A stretch of 64,000 nucleotides of DNA from contig NZ_BCVC01000001.1 of assembly GCF_001591545.1 (NCBI RefSeq), positions 806,001 to 870,000 on the forward strand. The letters run 5' to 3'. This DNA comes from Lederbergia lenta NBRC 16444 (GTDB lineage Bacteria > Bacillota > Bacilli > Bacillales > Bacillaceae_C). The position numbers were made by a program, and so were the translations under genes. The notes under the pieces were generated by a model. It did no database searches, was not told where the DNA came from, and saw only the letters and a program-made list of their open reading frames with translations. Of this stretch, positions 30,907 through 39,943 are shown piece after piece (within the stretch, counting starts at the first letter, position 1; every line of letters starts with the position of its first letter).

Positions 30907-31315
30907 TGTTATTTTACAAACAGTTACAAGGATGGTTGTTTTTATCATCTTGACTTTGGGAGTATATTTATTTTTATCGGGACACAACAATCCAGGTGGC
31001 GGTTTTATCGGTGGTCTTGTTCTCGCTTCTGCCATTGTGCTGCTTTATCTTGCTTATGATATTGAAACAGTCCATAAAGGGATTCCATTTGATTTTAAAC
31101 GGGTTGCTGCTTTAGGTGTTTTAATTGCAGTGACAAGTGGCTTCGGTGCAATTTTATTTGACTCCCATTTTTTAACTCAAACATTTTCTCATTTTCATTT
31201 ACCTGTTTTCGGAGAAACAGAATTAGCAACTGTGACTATTTTTGAGGCCGGTGTTGCTTTAGCGGTTGTGGGTGTAGTAGTAACAATAATATTGAGTATA
31301 AGTGAGGATGAGTAG
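30893..31315 (+). CDS. mrpB: MrpB, Na+/H+ antiporter subunit B
   Basis: 140-residue membrane protein with four helices. Contains the conserved GHNNPGGGFIGGL stretch (residues about 29-41). Starts at TTG 30893 behind a G-rich AGGGGGGG site and overlaps mrpA by 14 bases. Length agrees with the B. subtilis subunit. Confidence 0.92.
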   Translation: MKINDVILQTVTRMVVFIILTLGVYLFLSGHNNPGGGFIGGLVLASAIVLLYLAYDIETVHKGIPFDFKRVAALGVLIAVTSGFGAILFDSHFLTQTFSHFHLPVFGETELATVTIFEAGVALAVVGVVVTIILSISEDE

Positions 31316-31318
31316 TCT

Positions 31319-31654
31319 ATGGAAACTTTAATTACCATCCTTGTAGGGGTTTTGGTAACTGTAGCGACATATTTAATCCTTTCCCGTAACTTAATTCGTG
31401 TCATTTTGGGGACATCATTACTTTCTCATGCAGTTCATTTGCTCATTATGACCATGGGAGGATTGAAAACTGGTAAGGTTCCATTACTAGGAGGAGAGGG
31501 ACCATATGTAGATGCATTACCACAAGCGCTTATTTTAACGGCGATTGTGATTAGTTTTGGAGTTACAGCTTTTTTTCTTGTGTTAGTATATCGCTCGTAT
31601 CAAGAATCTAGGACGGAAGATCTTGATCCATTAAGAGGTTCTAATAATGAATAA
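31319..31654 (+). CDS. mrpC: MrpC, Na+/H+ antiporter subunit C
   Basis: 111-residue NuoK-like subunit with three membrane helices; the segment GTSLLSHAVHLLIMTMGG and DALPQALILTAIVI are typical. ATG 31319, three bases after the mrpB stop, overlaps mrpD by eight bases. Confidence 0.92.
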   Translation: METLITILVGVLVTVATYLILSRNLIRVILGTSLLSHAVHLLIMTMGGLKTGKVPLLGGEGPYVDALPQALILTAIVISFGVTAFFLVLVYRSYQESRTEDLDPLRGSNNE

Positions 31655-33131
31655 TATACTTGTACTACCAATGGTTATACCAGTGTTGACAGGAATCATT
31701 CTTGTTTTCCTCCGCTCCTTCGTCCGTATTCAGCGGTGGATTAGTTTTGCAGCGATGATTGGAATAGCTGGACTTAGTTTATATATATTAAATCAGATTC
31801 AGGCAGAAGGGATATTGCATCTTAATTTTGGAGGCTGGGAACCGCCTTATGGCATTCTTTTTGTAGCAGATTCGTTTTCTATGTTGTTAGTTTTGACGAC
31901 TAGCATCATTACTGCAATTTGTCTTCTTTATGCCTTTTCATCTATTAGCAAAGAACGCGAAAATATGTTTTTTTATCCCTTTGTTCACTTCTTAGTTGCA
32001 GGTGTGAATGGTTCATTTATGACAGGTGACCTTTTCAATCTATTTGTATGTTTTGAAGTAATGTTGGTAGCATCTTATGTACTTATTTCACTCGGAGGAA
32101 AAAAGCTTCAACTGAAAGCAGCAATCAAATACGTGGCAATTAATGTACTATCGTCTTGGTTTTTTCTTGTGGCGATTGCGTATTTATACGGAACAGTTGG
32201 AACATTAAACTTTGCACATTTATCTCAACGTATTGCAGAAGTAGGACAAGGCCCACTATTGACAACGATCAGCATTTTATTTTTGCTTGTCTTTAGCTTA
32301 AAAGCGGGATTACTACTATATTTTTGGCTGCCAGGTTCATATAGTGCGCCGCCACCAGCGATAGCCGCATTATTTGGGGCGTTGTTAACAAAGGTTGGCA
32401 TTTATGCGATGCTCCGTGTGTTTACATTGCTCTTTTACCATGAACCTACCATAACTCATACGATTATCGGAGTGATGGCGGGTATTACAATGATTGGCGG
32501 AAGTCTAGGCGCAATTGCTTATAAGGATATACGCCAAGTTGTTTCTTATAATGTTGTTATTGCTGTTGGATTTATTCTTGTTGGACTTGCTATTTCTACC
32601 AAGACTGCCATGGAAGGATCGATCTATTATTTAGTACATGACATGATTGTAAAAGCTCTACTATTCTTATTAGCTGGAACAATCATTGCCTTAACTGGTA
32701 CGGGGAAAATAGATAAGATGAGTGGTCTTATTCGGAATTATCCTCTATTAGGATGGCTATTCTTTATTGCCACTCTTTCACTTGCAGGTATTCCACCTCT
32801 TAGTGGATTTATTGGAAAGATATTAGTAGGGGAAGGTGCTATTGAAACTGGATCTTATGTTTTGCTAGCGCTGGCCTTTATTTCTAGTATTTTTGTGTTG
32901 TATTCTCTTCTTCGTGTCTTTATGAACTGTTTCTGGGGAGAAACAATCATCAGTGAAGAAGACGAAGTGCCGCTAAAGCGAGGCTTATTAATCCCATGTG
33001 TATTACTTGGAGTCGGTACTGCACTTCTCGGAGTTGGAGCCGAATCAATATCAACTTATGTAAATGATGCAGCTAATACGTTGGTAAATCCAAATATTTA
33101 TATTCAAGCGATTTTGGGTGATCAAAAATGA
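31647..33131 (+). CDS. mrpD: MrpD, Na+/H+ antiporter subunit D
   Basis: 494-residue NuoM/N-like subunit with about 14 membrane helices. Conserved stretches: GDLFNLFVCFEVMLVASY, LLYFWLPGSYSAPPPAI (abbreviated) and YLVHDMIVKALLFL. These helices carry the lysine/glutamate proton path in the family. Overlaps mrpC; a 46-base gap precedes mrpE. Confidence 0.93.
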   Translation: MNNILVLPMVIPVLTGIILVFLRSFVRIQRWISFAAMIGIAGLSLYILNQIQAEGILHLNFGGWEPPYGILFVADSFSMLLVLTTSIITAICLLYAFSSISKERENMFFYPFVHFLVAGVNGSFMTGDLFNLFVCFEVMLVASYVLISLGGKKLQLKAAIKYVAINVLSSWFFLVAIAYLYGTVGTLNFAHLSQRIAEVGQGPLLTTISILFLLVFSLKAGLLLYFWLPGSYSAPPPAIAALFGALLTKVGIYAMLRVFTLLFYHEPTITHTIIGVMAGITMIGGSLGAIAYKDIRQVVSYNVVIAVGFILVGLAISTKTAMEGSIYYLVHDMIVKALLFLLAGTIIALTGTGKIDKMSGLIRNYPLLGWLFFIATLSLAGIPPLSGFIGKILVGEGAIETGSYVLLALAFISSIFVLYSLLRVFMNCFWGETIISEEDEVPLKRGLLIPCVLLGVGTALLGVGAESISTYVNDAANTLVNPNIYIQAILGDQK

Positions 33132-33177
33132 ATCATGTAGGGTATAAAGTTAGACTTGAGAGGAGGGGGGGATATCG

Positions 33178-33660
33178 ATGCCAGCTCAATTTTTATTAAA
33201 TTTATTTATAGCATTGCTATGGATGCTATTACGTGATGAAGATGTGCTAAGATTTTCCACCTTCTTCGCAGGCTTCCTTGTCGGTATTGTCATTGTTTTC
33301 CTTATGCATCGTTTTTTCGGCCAGCAATTTTATTTACGTCGTGTCTATTCGATTATTAAACTCATTATCATTTTTATTTCAGAGCTATTACAATCAAGTT
33401 TTGTTGTACTTAAGCAGATATTAAGCCCAACACTTGATATTAAACCAGGCATTTTTACGTATGAAACAGCATTGAAAAGTGATTGGGAAGTAACAGCACT
33501 AGCCATGCTCTTGACATTGACGCCTGGATCAGTAGTTATGGAAGTATCTCCTGAGGGCAATGTCTTTTATATACATGGAATGGATTTGGAACAATCGAAA
33601 GACAGTCTTTTACGCTCTCTTGCGAAATTTGAGAAAGCAATTATGGAGGTGACTCGATAA
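33178..33660 (+). CDS. mrpE: MrpE, Na+/H+ antiporter subunit E
   Basis: 160 residues with two or three N-terminal helices and a cytoplasmic C-terminal domain ending SLLRSLAKFEKAIMEV. The LTPGSVVMEVSPEGN motif is characteristic. ATG 33178 follows AGGAGGGGGG. Shares one base with mrpF. Confidence 0.92.
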   Translation: MPAQFLLNLFIALLWMLLRDEDVLRFSTFFAGFLVGIVIVFLMHRFFGQQFYLRRVYSIIKLIIIFISELLQSSFVVLKQILSPTLDIKPGIFTYETALKSDWEVTALAMLLTLTPGSVVMEVSPEGNVFYIHGMDLEQSKDSLLRSLAKFEKAIMEVTR

Positions 33661-33944
33661 TGATCGAATTCATCCTGGGTATATCACTTTCTTTATTTGC
33701 ATTGTCTATAGCTATTGTTCTATACCGAATTATTCGTGGGCCATCGATGCCTGATCGTGTGATTGCAATGGATACAATAGGTGTTAATCTCATTTCAGGT
33801 ATAGCTGTTATATCCATTTTACTAAAAACGAGAGCATTTCTAGAAGTTATTCTTATCATTGGAATACTAGCTTTTATTAGTACGATTGCGCTCTCTAAAT
33901 TTATTGAGAGGGGTGTAATTGTTGAATATAAGCGAGATCGTTAA
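33660..33944 (+). CDS. mrpF: MrpF, Na+/H+ antiporter subunit F
   Basis: 94-residue subunit with three helices; YRIIRGPSMPDRVIAMDTIG (residues about 20-39) is the family signature. The start ATG shares its first base with the mrpE stop, and the end overlaps mrpG. Confidence 0.92.
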   Translation: MIEFILGISLSLFALSIAIVLYRIIRGPSMPDRVIAMDTIGVNLISGIAVISILLKTRAFLEVILIIGILAFISTIALSKFIERGVIVEYKRDR

Positions 33945-34278
33945 ATATGCTGCTGTATTCCTTATTTTTATAAGTAGTGTAGTCAGTGTGATCAGCGCAT
34001 TAGGTATTATACGTTTTCCAGATGTTTATACACGTATCCACGCCGCAACGAAAAGCACAACATTAGCTGTACTATTAACCCTTACAGGAGCATTCGTTTA
34101 CTTTTGGGCAGCTGAATCATTTATAAGTGTGCGTCTTATTCTTGGCATTATATTCGTTTTTCTAACCGCGCCAGTAGCTGGTCATCTTATTATCAGGGCG
34201 GCATATCGGTCTAAAGTTAAATTAGCAGAATCATCGATCGAAGATGAGCTGAAAAGTGCGCTTGATGATAAAGAATAG
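33919..34278 (+). CDS. mrpG: MrpG, Na+/H+ antiporter subunit G
   Basis: 119-residue subunit with three helices; LGIIRFPDVYTRIHAATKS (residues about 28-46) is the family signature. TTG 33919 follows AGAGGGGTG; TTG 33922 is equally possible. Last gene of the complete mrpABCDEFG operon. Bases 34279-34435 downstream hold no gene or clear terminator. Confidence 0.92.
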   Translation: MLNISEIVKYAAVFLIFISSVVSVISALGIIRFPDVYTRIHAATKSTTLAVLLTLTGAFVYFWAAESFISVRLILGIIFVFLTAPVAGHLIIRAAYRSKVKLAESSIEDELKSALDDKE

Positions 34279-34435
34279 TATAGATGCATTCGAACGCTGA
34301 AATAGGGCGCTCTGTCCAGTTTTAGATATTAAAGCCATAATGGCATAATATAATAAATTTAGACACTTTCACTTTTGACGTATAAAACTCTTCTTTTCAC
34401 TTAAAATAGATAAGATGAAAAGGGGAGTTTTTGTT

Positions 34436-35650
34436 ATGCATGTAATTAAAAAAGTGTTCGGTAATATGGATGTTTCGAAAGATTTATTTTTACTTTTACT
34501 AATTGGTGGTTTGTACTCGATTAGTATTTCATTATCTAATACATTTGTGAATATTTATTTATGGAAACAATCCAAAGATTTTATTGATCTTGCTATATAC
34601 AATTTAGCAATTGTTATTTTTCAACCGATTACTTTTATCTTAGCTGGTAGATGGGCGAAAAAGGTAGACAGAGTGATCGTGCTGAGATATGGTGTTATTT
34701 CCCTTGCGTTATTTTTTATAGCGGTTTTGTCTTTTGGAGAAAAGTCATCGGAGCATCTCATTCTTCTTGGTGGTCTTTTGGGGATTGGCTATGGGTTTTA
34801 TTGGCTCGCTTTTAACGTATTAACTTTCGAGATTACAGAACCAGAGACAAGGGACTTTTTTAACGGATTTATGGGTGCGCTCACATCGATAGGTGGGATT
34901 ATAGGGCCGATTTCAGCTGGATTTATTATTACTCGTTTTGTTTCAAATATAGGTTACACAGTCATTTTTGCTATTTCATTGCTTCTATTTTTGGGTGCTG
35001 TAATAACTAGCTTTTTTATTAAAAGACGGCCAGCATCCGGACAATATATGTTTTTAAGAATTTTCACTGAAAGGAAAAATAATGCTAATTGGCGCTTCGT
35101 CACAAACGCACATTTCTTACAAGGGCTTAGGGAAGGGACGTTCGTCTTCGTTATTTCTGTGTTTATATTTCTTGTGACGCAAGATGAATTCGCCCTTGGT
35201 ACGTTCGGACTTATAAATTCTAGCATAGCGTTTATTATGTACACATTAGCAACGCGCCTAATAAAAAAGGAGAAGAGAAAGGTAGTAATGGTAGCAGGAG
35301 GGATCTTGCTATATGTAGCGATCTTCCTCATTGTGTTTGACATTACCTATGCTAAGCTGCTTATATATGGAGGTTTACTGGGTATTGCTTATCCATTGAT
35401 GCTTGTGCCATATTCTTCTATGACACTTGATGTAATCGGGAAGGGCTGGAAAGCGGCTGAAATGAGGATTGAGTATATTGTAGTGAAGGAACTATTTTTA
35501 AATATGGGGCGCGTTATATCTATCATTGCTTTCATTGCTACAATTACATATTTTGGCACTACCGACAGTATACCAATTTTTCTTTTGGTAGTAGGGATAG
35601 GTCATACGCTTGCTGCTTTTATTCTGACAAAAGTGCGAGTAGATATGTGA
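34436..35650 (+). CDS. yqgE: YqgE-like MFS transporter
   Basis: 404-residue major-facilitator protein with about 12 helices; substrate unknown. The segment LSNTFVNIYLWKQSKDF and GFYWLAFNVLTFEITEPETRD are typical of this Bacillus family. ATG 34436 is eight bases after AGGGGAG; an earlier ATG at 34415 lacks a site. In B. subtilis yqgE follows sodA directly; here the usp-mrp block lies between. Confidence 0.82.
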   Translation: MHVIKKVFGNMDVSKDLFLLLLIGGLYSISISLSNTFVNIYLWKQSKDFIDLAIYNLAIVIFQPITFILAGRWAKKVDRVIVLRYGVISLALFFIAVLSFGEKSSEHLILLGGLLGIGYGFYWLAFNVLTFEITEPETRDFFNGFMGALTSIGGIIGPISAGFIITRFVSNIGYTVIFAISLLLFLGAVITSFFIKRRPASGQYMFLRIFTERKNNANWRFVTNAHFLQGLREGTFVFVISVFIFLVTQDEFALGTFGLINSSIAFIMYTLATRLIKKEKRKVVMVAGGILLYVAIFLIVFDITYAKLLIYGGLLGIAYPLMLVPYSSMTLDVIGKGWKAAEMRIEYIVVKELFLNMGRVISIIAFIATITYFGTTDSIPIFLLVVGIGHTLAAFILTKVRVDM

Positions 35651-35723
35651 TAGGTAGTTGTATTGACTCGTCTTTTCTTTTACAATAGAAGAAAAGCAGT
35701 TGGGGAAGAAAGGACTGTACGGC

Positions 35724-37820
35724 TTGAAAAATAAAGATAAAAAGAAAAAGTCTCATGTTCCAATTAGAATGAACATGTTGTTTTTTATTGTTTTTTTATT
35801 GTTTGCGATATTGATTCTTCGATTAGGGGTCATTCAGATAGTGTACGGAGAAGACGCCAAAAGGGAGATTGAGCGTACAGATGATGTGACAGTAAGTACA
35901 TCAACACCACGTGGTCTGATATACGATAAAAATCTTAAATTACTTGTTGATAATAAGCCTCGCAAAGCCATTACATACACACCAGCGAAAACACCAAACC
36001 AAAAAGAAACATTAGAAACCGCTGAAGCTCTTGCTAAAATTATCAAACAAGATACGGATAAAATAACCGAAAGGGACAAGATTGATTTTTGGATATTAAA
36101 AAATCCTAAGGAAGCGGAAGCGAAAATAACAAAGGAAGAAAAAGAAAAATATGAAGGTAAAGAAAATGAAAGTGAAATGTATAAATTACAACGTGAACGG
36201 GTGACAGAAGAGGAACTTGCTTCACTTTCACAAGAAGATCTTGAAGTCTTAGCAATTTATCGCGAGTTTACAAGTGGATATGCACTTGTTCCACAAATTG
36301 TAAAAAATGATAATGTGACAAAAGAGGAGCTCGCGTTCGTTAGCGAGCACTTAAGTCTGCTACCTGGTGTTGATACGACAACGGATTGGGAACGTCAATA
36401 TGTGTTCAAAGATACGTTACGTTCGATTTTAGGAGGTATCACATCAGGACTACCAGCGGAAAACATTGACTATTATCTTTCACGTGGATATAGCCGTAAT
36501 GATCGTGTTGGCAAAAGCTATCTTGAACTTCAATATGAAGATGTGTTACGTGGACAAAAGGAAAAAGTAAAAAATGTAACCCGTTCTGGAAATGTATTGG
36601 AAACAGTGTTGCTGCAAGAAGGGATGCGCGGTAAAGACCTTGTGTTAACGATTGATATAGAGTTGCAACAGGCCGTAGATAAAATTATCGAAGAGGCGCT
36701 TATAAATACAAAAAGAAAAGGAGGTACTGGCCTACTTGATCGCGCGTTTGTTGTATTAATGGATCCGAATACCGGTGAAATCTTATCCCTTTCTGGAAAA
36801 CAGTATTTATATAATGAAGAAAAAGGAAAATATGAATTTACTGATTTTGCGGCGGGTAATTTTACGACGAGTTATGTTGTAGGTTCTTCTGTTAAAGGGG
36901 CAACAGTATTGACCGGTTATATGACGGGTGCAATTAATCCGAATAATACAAGTATATTAGATGAACCGCTTCATATTCTAAAAACTCCAGTCAAAAGCTC
37001 CTGGTTTAATAGGGGCGGGAATAATGTCTATCTTACGGACCGACAAGCTTTAGCTAGATCCTCTAACGTATATATGTTTAAGACAGCAATCGCAATTGGT
37101 GGTGGACAATATAGAAGAAACCAACCGCTTGGCATTGACAAAGAACTAGCCTTCTCTGAGATGCGTAATCATTTCGGACAATTAGGACTAGGTGTGAGAA
37201 CAGGAATTGACTTACCAGGGGAACAAATAGGGTATCAAGGAAATGTTGAAACTGCTGAACCAGGAAAGGTATTGGATTTTTCTATCGGGCAATTTGATAC
37301 GTTTACCCCCCTCCAACTAGCTCAATATGTGTCAACGATCGCCAATGGCGGATACAGAATGCAACCGCAGATTGTGAAGGAGATCAGAGAACCTGGTGAC
37401 AAGGACGGTGGCATCGGGCCTTTAGCTCAAGCAATGGAACCAAAGGTATTGAATAAAGTAGAGACATCAAAGGAAATAGTGGAAAGGGTACAACAAGGTT
37501 TTTGGGAAGTTTTCCATAGTCCGAGAGGGACTGGAAAGTTTTTTAAAGATAAACCATATCGGGCAGCTGGAAAAACAGGAACAGCAGAAACGAGAGAGCA
37601 AGGGACAGATGTGTGGAACTTAACGCTCGTTGCTTATGCTCCATATGAAAATCCGGAAGTTGCGATGTCTGTTGTCGTACCATCTGCTTATCTTAATGTT
37701 AGGGGGGGAGCGGAAAATCAAATAAATTCGGAAATTGGGGATAAAGTATTACAGGCTTATTTTGATTTAAAAGCTAATCGTGGCAAAGAAGATAAGAACG
37801 AAGATAATGTAGAAGATTAA
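35724..37820 (+). CDS. pbpA: Class B penicillin-binding protein 2a (elongasome)
   Basis: 698-residue transpeptidase, likely the PbpA/PBP2a homologue. One N-terminal membrane helix (about residues 18-38), dimerisation region STSTPRGLIYDKN, and the penicillin-binding domain: nucleophile S388 in GSSVKGAT (SxxK), SSN in ARSSNVYM near residue 445, and AAGKTGTAET near residue 616. TTG 35724, nine bases after AAGAAAGGA, is preferred to TTG 35700. Terminator follows. Confidence 0.93.
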   Translation: MKNKDKKKKSHVPIRMNMLFFIVFLLFAILILRLGVIQIVYGEDAKREIERTDDVTVSTSTPRGLIYDKNLKLLVDNKPRKAITYTPAKTPNQKETLETAEALAKIIKQDTDKITERDKIDFWILKNPKEAEAKITKEEKEKYEGKENESEMYKLQRERVTEEELASLSQEDLEVLAIYREFTSGYALVPQIVKNDNVTKEELAFVSEHLSLLPGVDTTTDWERQYVFKDTLRSILGGITSGLPAENIDYYLSRGYSRNDRVGKSYLELQYEDVLRGQKEKVKNVTRSGNVLETVLLQEGMRGKDLVLTIDIELQQAVDKIIEEALINTKRKGGTGLLDRAFVVLMDPNTGEILSLSGKQYLYNEEKGKYEFTDFAAGNFTTSYVVGSSVKGATVLTGYMTGAINPNNTSILDEPLHILKTPVKSSWFNRGGNNVYLTDRQALARSSNVYMFKTAIAIGGGQYRRNQPLGIDKELAFSEMRNHFGQLGLGVRTGIDLPGEQIGYQGNVETAEPGKVLDFSIGQFDTFTPLQLAQYVSTIANGGYRMQPQIVKEIREPGDKDGGIGPLAQAMEPKVLNKVETSKEIVERVQQGFWEVFHSPRGTGKFFKDKPYRAAGKTGTAETREQGTDVWNLTLVAYAPYENPEVAMSVVVPSAYLNVRGGAENQINSEIGDKVLQAYFDLKANRGKEDKNEDNVED

Positions 37821-37823
37821 TAG

Positions 37824-37870
37824 AAATACCAAAAAAGCAGGCTTTTAAAAGCACTGCTTTTTTGGTATTT
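37824..37870. terminator. Bidirectional terminator of pbpA and yqzC-like gene
   Basis: Seventeen-base perfect stem, 37824-37840 with 37854-37870, containing A- and T-runs on both sides. Serves both convergent genes. Confidence 0.9.
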
Positions 37871-38324
37871 AAGATTCTTTCGTAATAGCTTCCGCCATTT
37901 GTTCAAAGTTCATTTCGTTATCTAATTCATACTTGCCAATCTGAATATAACGTTGTAATTTGCGTTCACCTAGAAAATCATTAAAAGCTTTTGCATCAGA
38001 GATGATTTCCGCTTTTTCTAACTCACTGCTGATTTCTTTAGATGACATGCCTTCACTAATCGTTAAAGTATATTTTTTTGTTTTTGATTTCGTATTTTTG
38101 TCACTTTCTTTTGCTTTTTCTGCCACTAAATCTTCATAATCAGTTTGCCACTGAGCCACTTCTGCTTTTAATTTAGTAATCTCAACATTTTTTTCTTCGA
38201 GTTGATTAGAAATGGTAGGTTCTTTTTGTACAACTTCTCCATTGAAAAATTGCTGGAAGATGAGAAGGAGTATTGCGGAAAGAAGTAAACCAAAGGAAAA
38301 AGCTCTCGTACTCCGTTTATCCAT
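37869..38324 (-). CDS. yqzC: Membrane-anchored coiled-coil protein with MltG-like (LysM-like) C-terminus
   Basis: 151 residues. N-terminal helix (residues 8-27), coiled coil LEEKNVEITKLKAEVAQWQ, a Lys/Ser-rich linker, then YTLTISEGMSSKEISSELEKAEII and IGKYELDNEMNFEQMAEAIT. The last two resemble the non-catalytic start of MltG-type endolytic transglycosylases; the catalytic domain is absent. Position next to pbpA and the yqzD-like gene suggests B. subtilis YqzC by synteny. Function unknown. Confidence 0.65.
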   Translation of the reverse strand: MDKRSTRAFSFGLLLSAILLLIFQQFFNGEVVQKEPTISNQLEEKNVEITKLKAEVAQWQTDYEDLVAEKAKESDKNTKSKTKKYTLTISEGMSSKEISSELEKAEIISDAKAFNDFLGERKLQRYIQIGKYELDNEMNFEQMAEAITKES

Positions 38325-38326
38325 GT

Positions 38327-38674
38327 TTATAACCTCCCATTAATGATATCTCTAACAGCGTCTATCGAAAGAGAGGATTGCTGGGAAATTTGCTTCATAT
38401 CAAGGCCTTGGTTATATAAAGCTAATACATGACTTTTTAAAATTTCATTAGGTGTATTGATTTTCTTCGGCTGGTTCGGAAGAATATCATCTTCCAAAAG
38501 TAGCTCTTCTTCAAGCACCTTCATTCTTTTCTTCATCATATATTGCTCTTGAAGCATGTTCATTGAAAGTTGTTCGACTTCTTTTTCGATTATTTTCACG
38601 CTATCTTTTTGAAAAAAGGATATAATAAATAACAAAATCGAAGCACTTAATAAAATAATAATCATTGTATACAT
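38327..38674 (-). CDS. yqzD: Small membrane-anchored coiled-coil protein with HTH-like tail
   Basis: 115 residues: hydrophobic helix (residues 3-20), coiled coil EKEVEQLSMNMLQEQY and KRMKVLEEELL, and a C-terminal LDMKQISQQSSLSIDAVRDII reminiscent of a helix-turn-helix. Encoded two bases before the yqzC-like gene on the same strand, so one operon. The B. subtilis counterpart by position would be YqzD; assignment is by synteny only. Function unknown. Confidence 0.6.
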   Translation of the reverse strand: MYTMIIILLSASILLFIISFFQKDSVKIIEKEVEQLSMNMLQEQYMMKKRMKVLEEELLLEDDILPNQPKKINTPNEILKSHVLALYNQGLDMKQISQQSSLSIDAVRDIINGRL

Positions 38675-38860
38675 AATTCACCTCAATAAATATTTTATCC
38701 TAGTTATAGCATAAAGTGAACAATTCCTCTAATGTAAGTGATTTTATATAGGGGAGAGGCGATATATCTGTAATTTGGACTAGCATTTCTAAAAAAAAAG
38801 TGATATTATAGAAAAGTCGTATGAATAGTGAAGAATGCAATGAAGTTTGGAGGGAAAGAC

Positions 38861-39010
38861 ATGCGCGTAAATATTACATTAGCTTGCACGGAATGCAATG
38901 AGCGTAATTATATTTCAACAAAAAACAAACGTAATAATACTGACCGTCTTGAGCTTAAAAAATACTGCCCTAGAGAAAAACGGGTTACTTTGCACCGTGA
39001 AACAAAATAA
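38861..39010 (+). CDS. rpmG: Ribosomal protein L33, type 1
   Basis: 49 residues, [20 protein letters not shown]... ending TLHRETK (fragments). Has the first CXXC (CTEC) but only one cysteine (YCPREK) in place of the second, so it is probably the zinc-independent or partial type, as B. subtilis RpmGA. ATG 38861 after GGAGGGA. The terminator at 39018 follows. Confidence 0.92.
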   Translation: MRVNITLACTECNERNYISTKNKRNNTDRLELKKYCPREKRVTLHRETK

Positions 39011-39017
39011 ATACAAG

Positions 39018-39061
39018 AAAAAAGCCAAACCACTGTACGCACCAGTGATCTGGCTTTTTTT
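39018..39061 (+). terminator. Intrinsic terminator after rpmG
   Basis: AAAAAGCCA 39018-39026 pairs with TGGCTTTTT 39051-39059, enclosing an inner CACTG/CAGTG pair. Confidence 0.8.
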
Positions 39062-39085
39062 ATTACTTGAAAAAGGAGTGGCAGC

Positions 39086-39643
39086 GTGGATAAAAAAACA
39101 TTGCGCCGTAAGATGAGCGATCAACTTCAGTCAATGGACAGAATTGCCTATGAGCACCGTTCGTATCTTATCGCAAGTTGTTTAACAGCGACTTCGGAGT
39201 GGAAGAATGCTACAACTATCGGTATCACGATGTCACACTTTCCTGAGGTAGATACGTGGCAATTGATTAGAGCAGGATGGGCGATGGGGAAACGAATGGT
39301 TATCCCAAAATGTATGGCCGTGACAAAAGAGATGAAATTTAAAGAAATTACTTCTTTTGATCAATTAGAAATAGTATATATGAATTTATTTGAACCAATA
39401 AGAGAGCAAAAAGACATACATAGTAAAGAGATCGATCTATTAATTGTTCCAGGTTTAGCATTTAACCATCGAGGATATAGAGTTGGCTTTGGCGGGGGAT
39501 ATTATGATCGTTATCTTGAAAGATTTCAAGGAGAAACAATTTCACTGGCTTTTTCTGAACAGGTAATGGAGGGTTTGCCGTATGAAAACCATGATTTACC
39601 GGTAGAAAAGATTATAACTGATCAGGAAATAATCATTTGCTGA
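39086..39643 (+). CDS. yqgN: 5-formyltetrahydrofolate cyclo-ligase
   Basis: 185-residue ATP-dependent enzyme producing 5,10-methenyl-THF from 5-formyl-THF. N-terminal LRRKMSDQL, LIVPGLAFNHRGYRVGFGGGYYDRYL (fragments near residues 118-140) contain the phosphate-binding GGGYYD motif. GTG 39086 follows AAAGGAG. B. subtilis YqgN lies at the same place. Confidence 0.92.
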   Translation: MDKKTLRRKMSDQLQSMDRIAYEHRSYLIASCLTATSEWKNATTIGITMSHFPEVDTWQLIRAGWAMGKRMVIPKCMAVTKEMKFKEITSFDQLEIVYMNLFEPIREQKDIHSKEIDLLIVPGLAFNHRGYRVGFGGGYYDRYLERFQGETISLAFSEQVMEGLPYENHDLPVEKIITDQEIIIC

Positions 39644-39708
39644 TAGATCGATGTAAAAATGAATATATTTATCACTTCTTCACACAATAGTGGAAGGAGG
39701 GATGGCAA

Positions 39709-39888
39709 ATGAAACAGTTTGGTAAATTACTCATGCTTGCCATTTTATCAGTGGCTGTGTATAAGGGACGCTATCAATTGCTTAATTGCATTCTTAGTAA
39801 TAGATGGTTGAGAAAAATGAGCGTTAGCACAGCTATGAAGATGCCTGGCGTTCGGGAAAAATTTATCAGTAGCGCTTTTCGAAAATAG
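39709..39888 (+). CDS. yqgO: YqgO-like small protein
   Basis: 59 residues beginning MKQFGKLLMLAILSVAV, with one hydrophobic N-terminal segment and a basic remainder. GGAGGGATGG precedes ATG 39709. It sits between yqgN and the rhomboid gene, the position of B. subtilis yqgO, and is named by synteny. Function unknown; possibly a small membrane protein. Confidence 0.6.
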   Translation: MKQFGKLLMLAILSVAVYKGRYQLLNCILSNRWLRKMSVSTAMKMPGVREKFISSAFRK

Positions 39889-39943
39889 GTTTAAAGAGAT
39901 CTAACATTCACTTTTTGGGGATAACTTTTGTAAATGATGACCT

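Noticed and set aside
38828-39116. Longer or shifted frames around rpmG
   Set aside because: The 49-residue L33 with GGAGGGA is the real gene; the other frame reads through its terminator.
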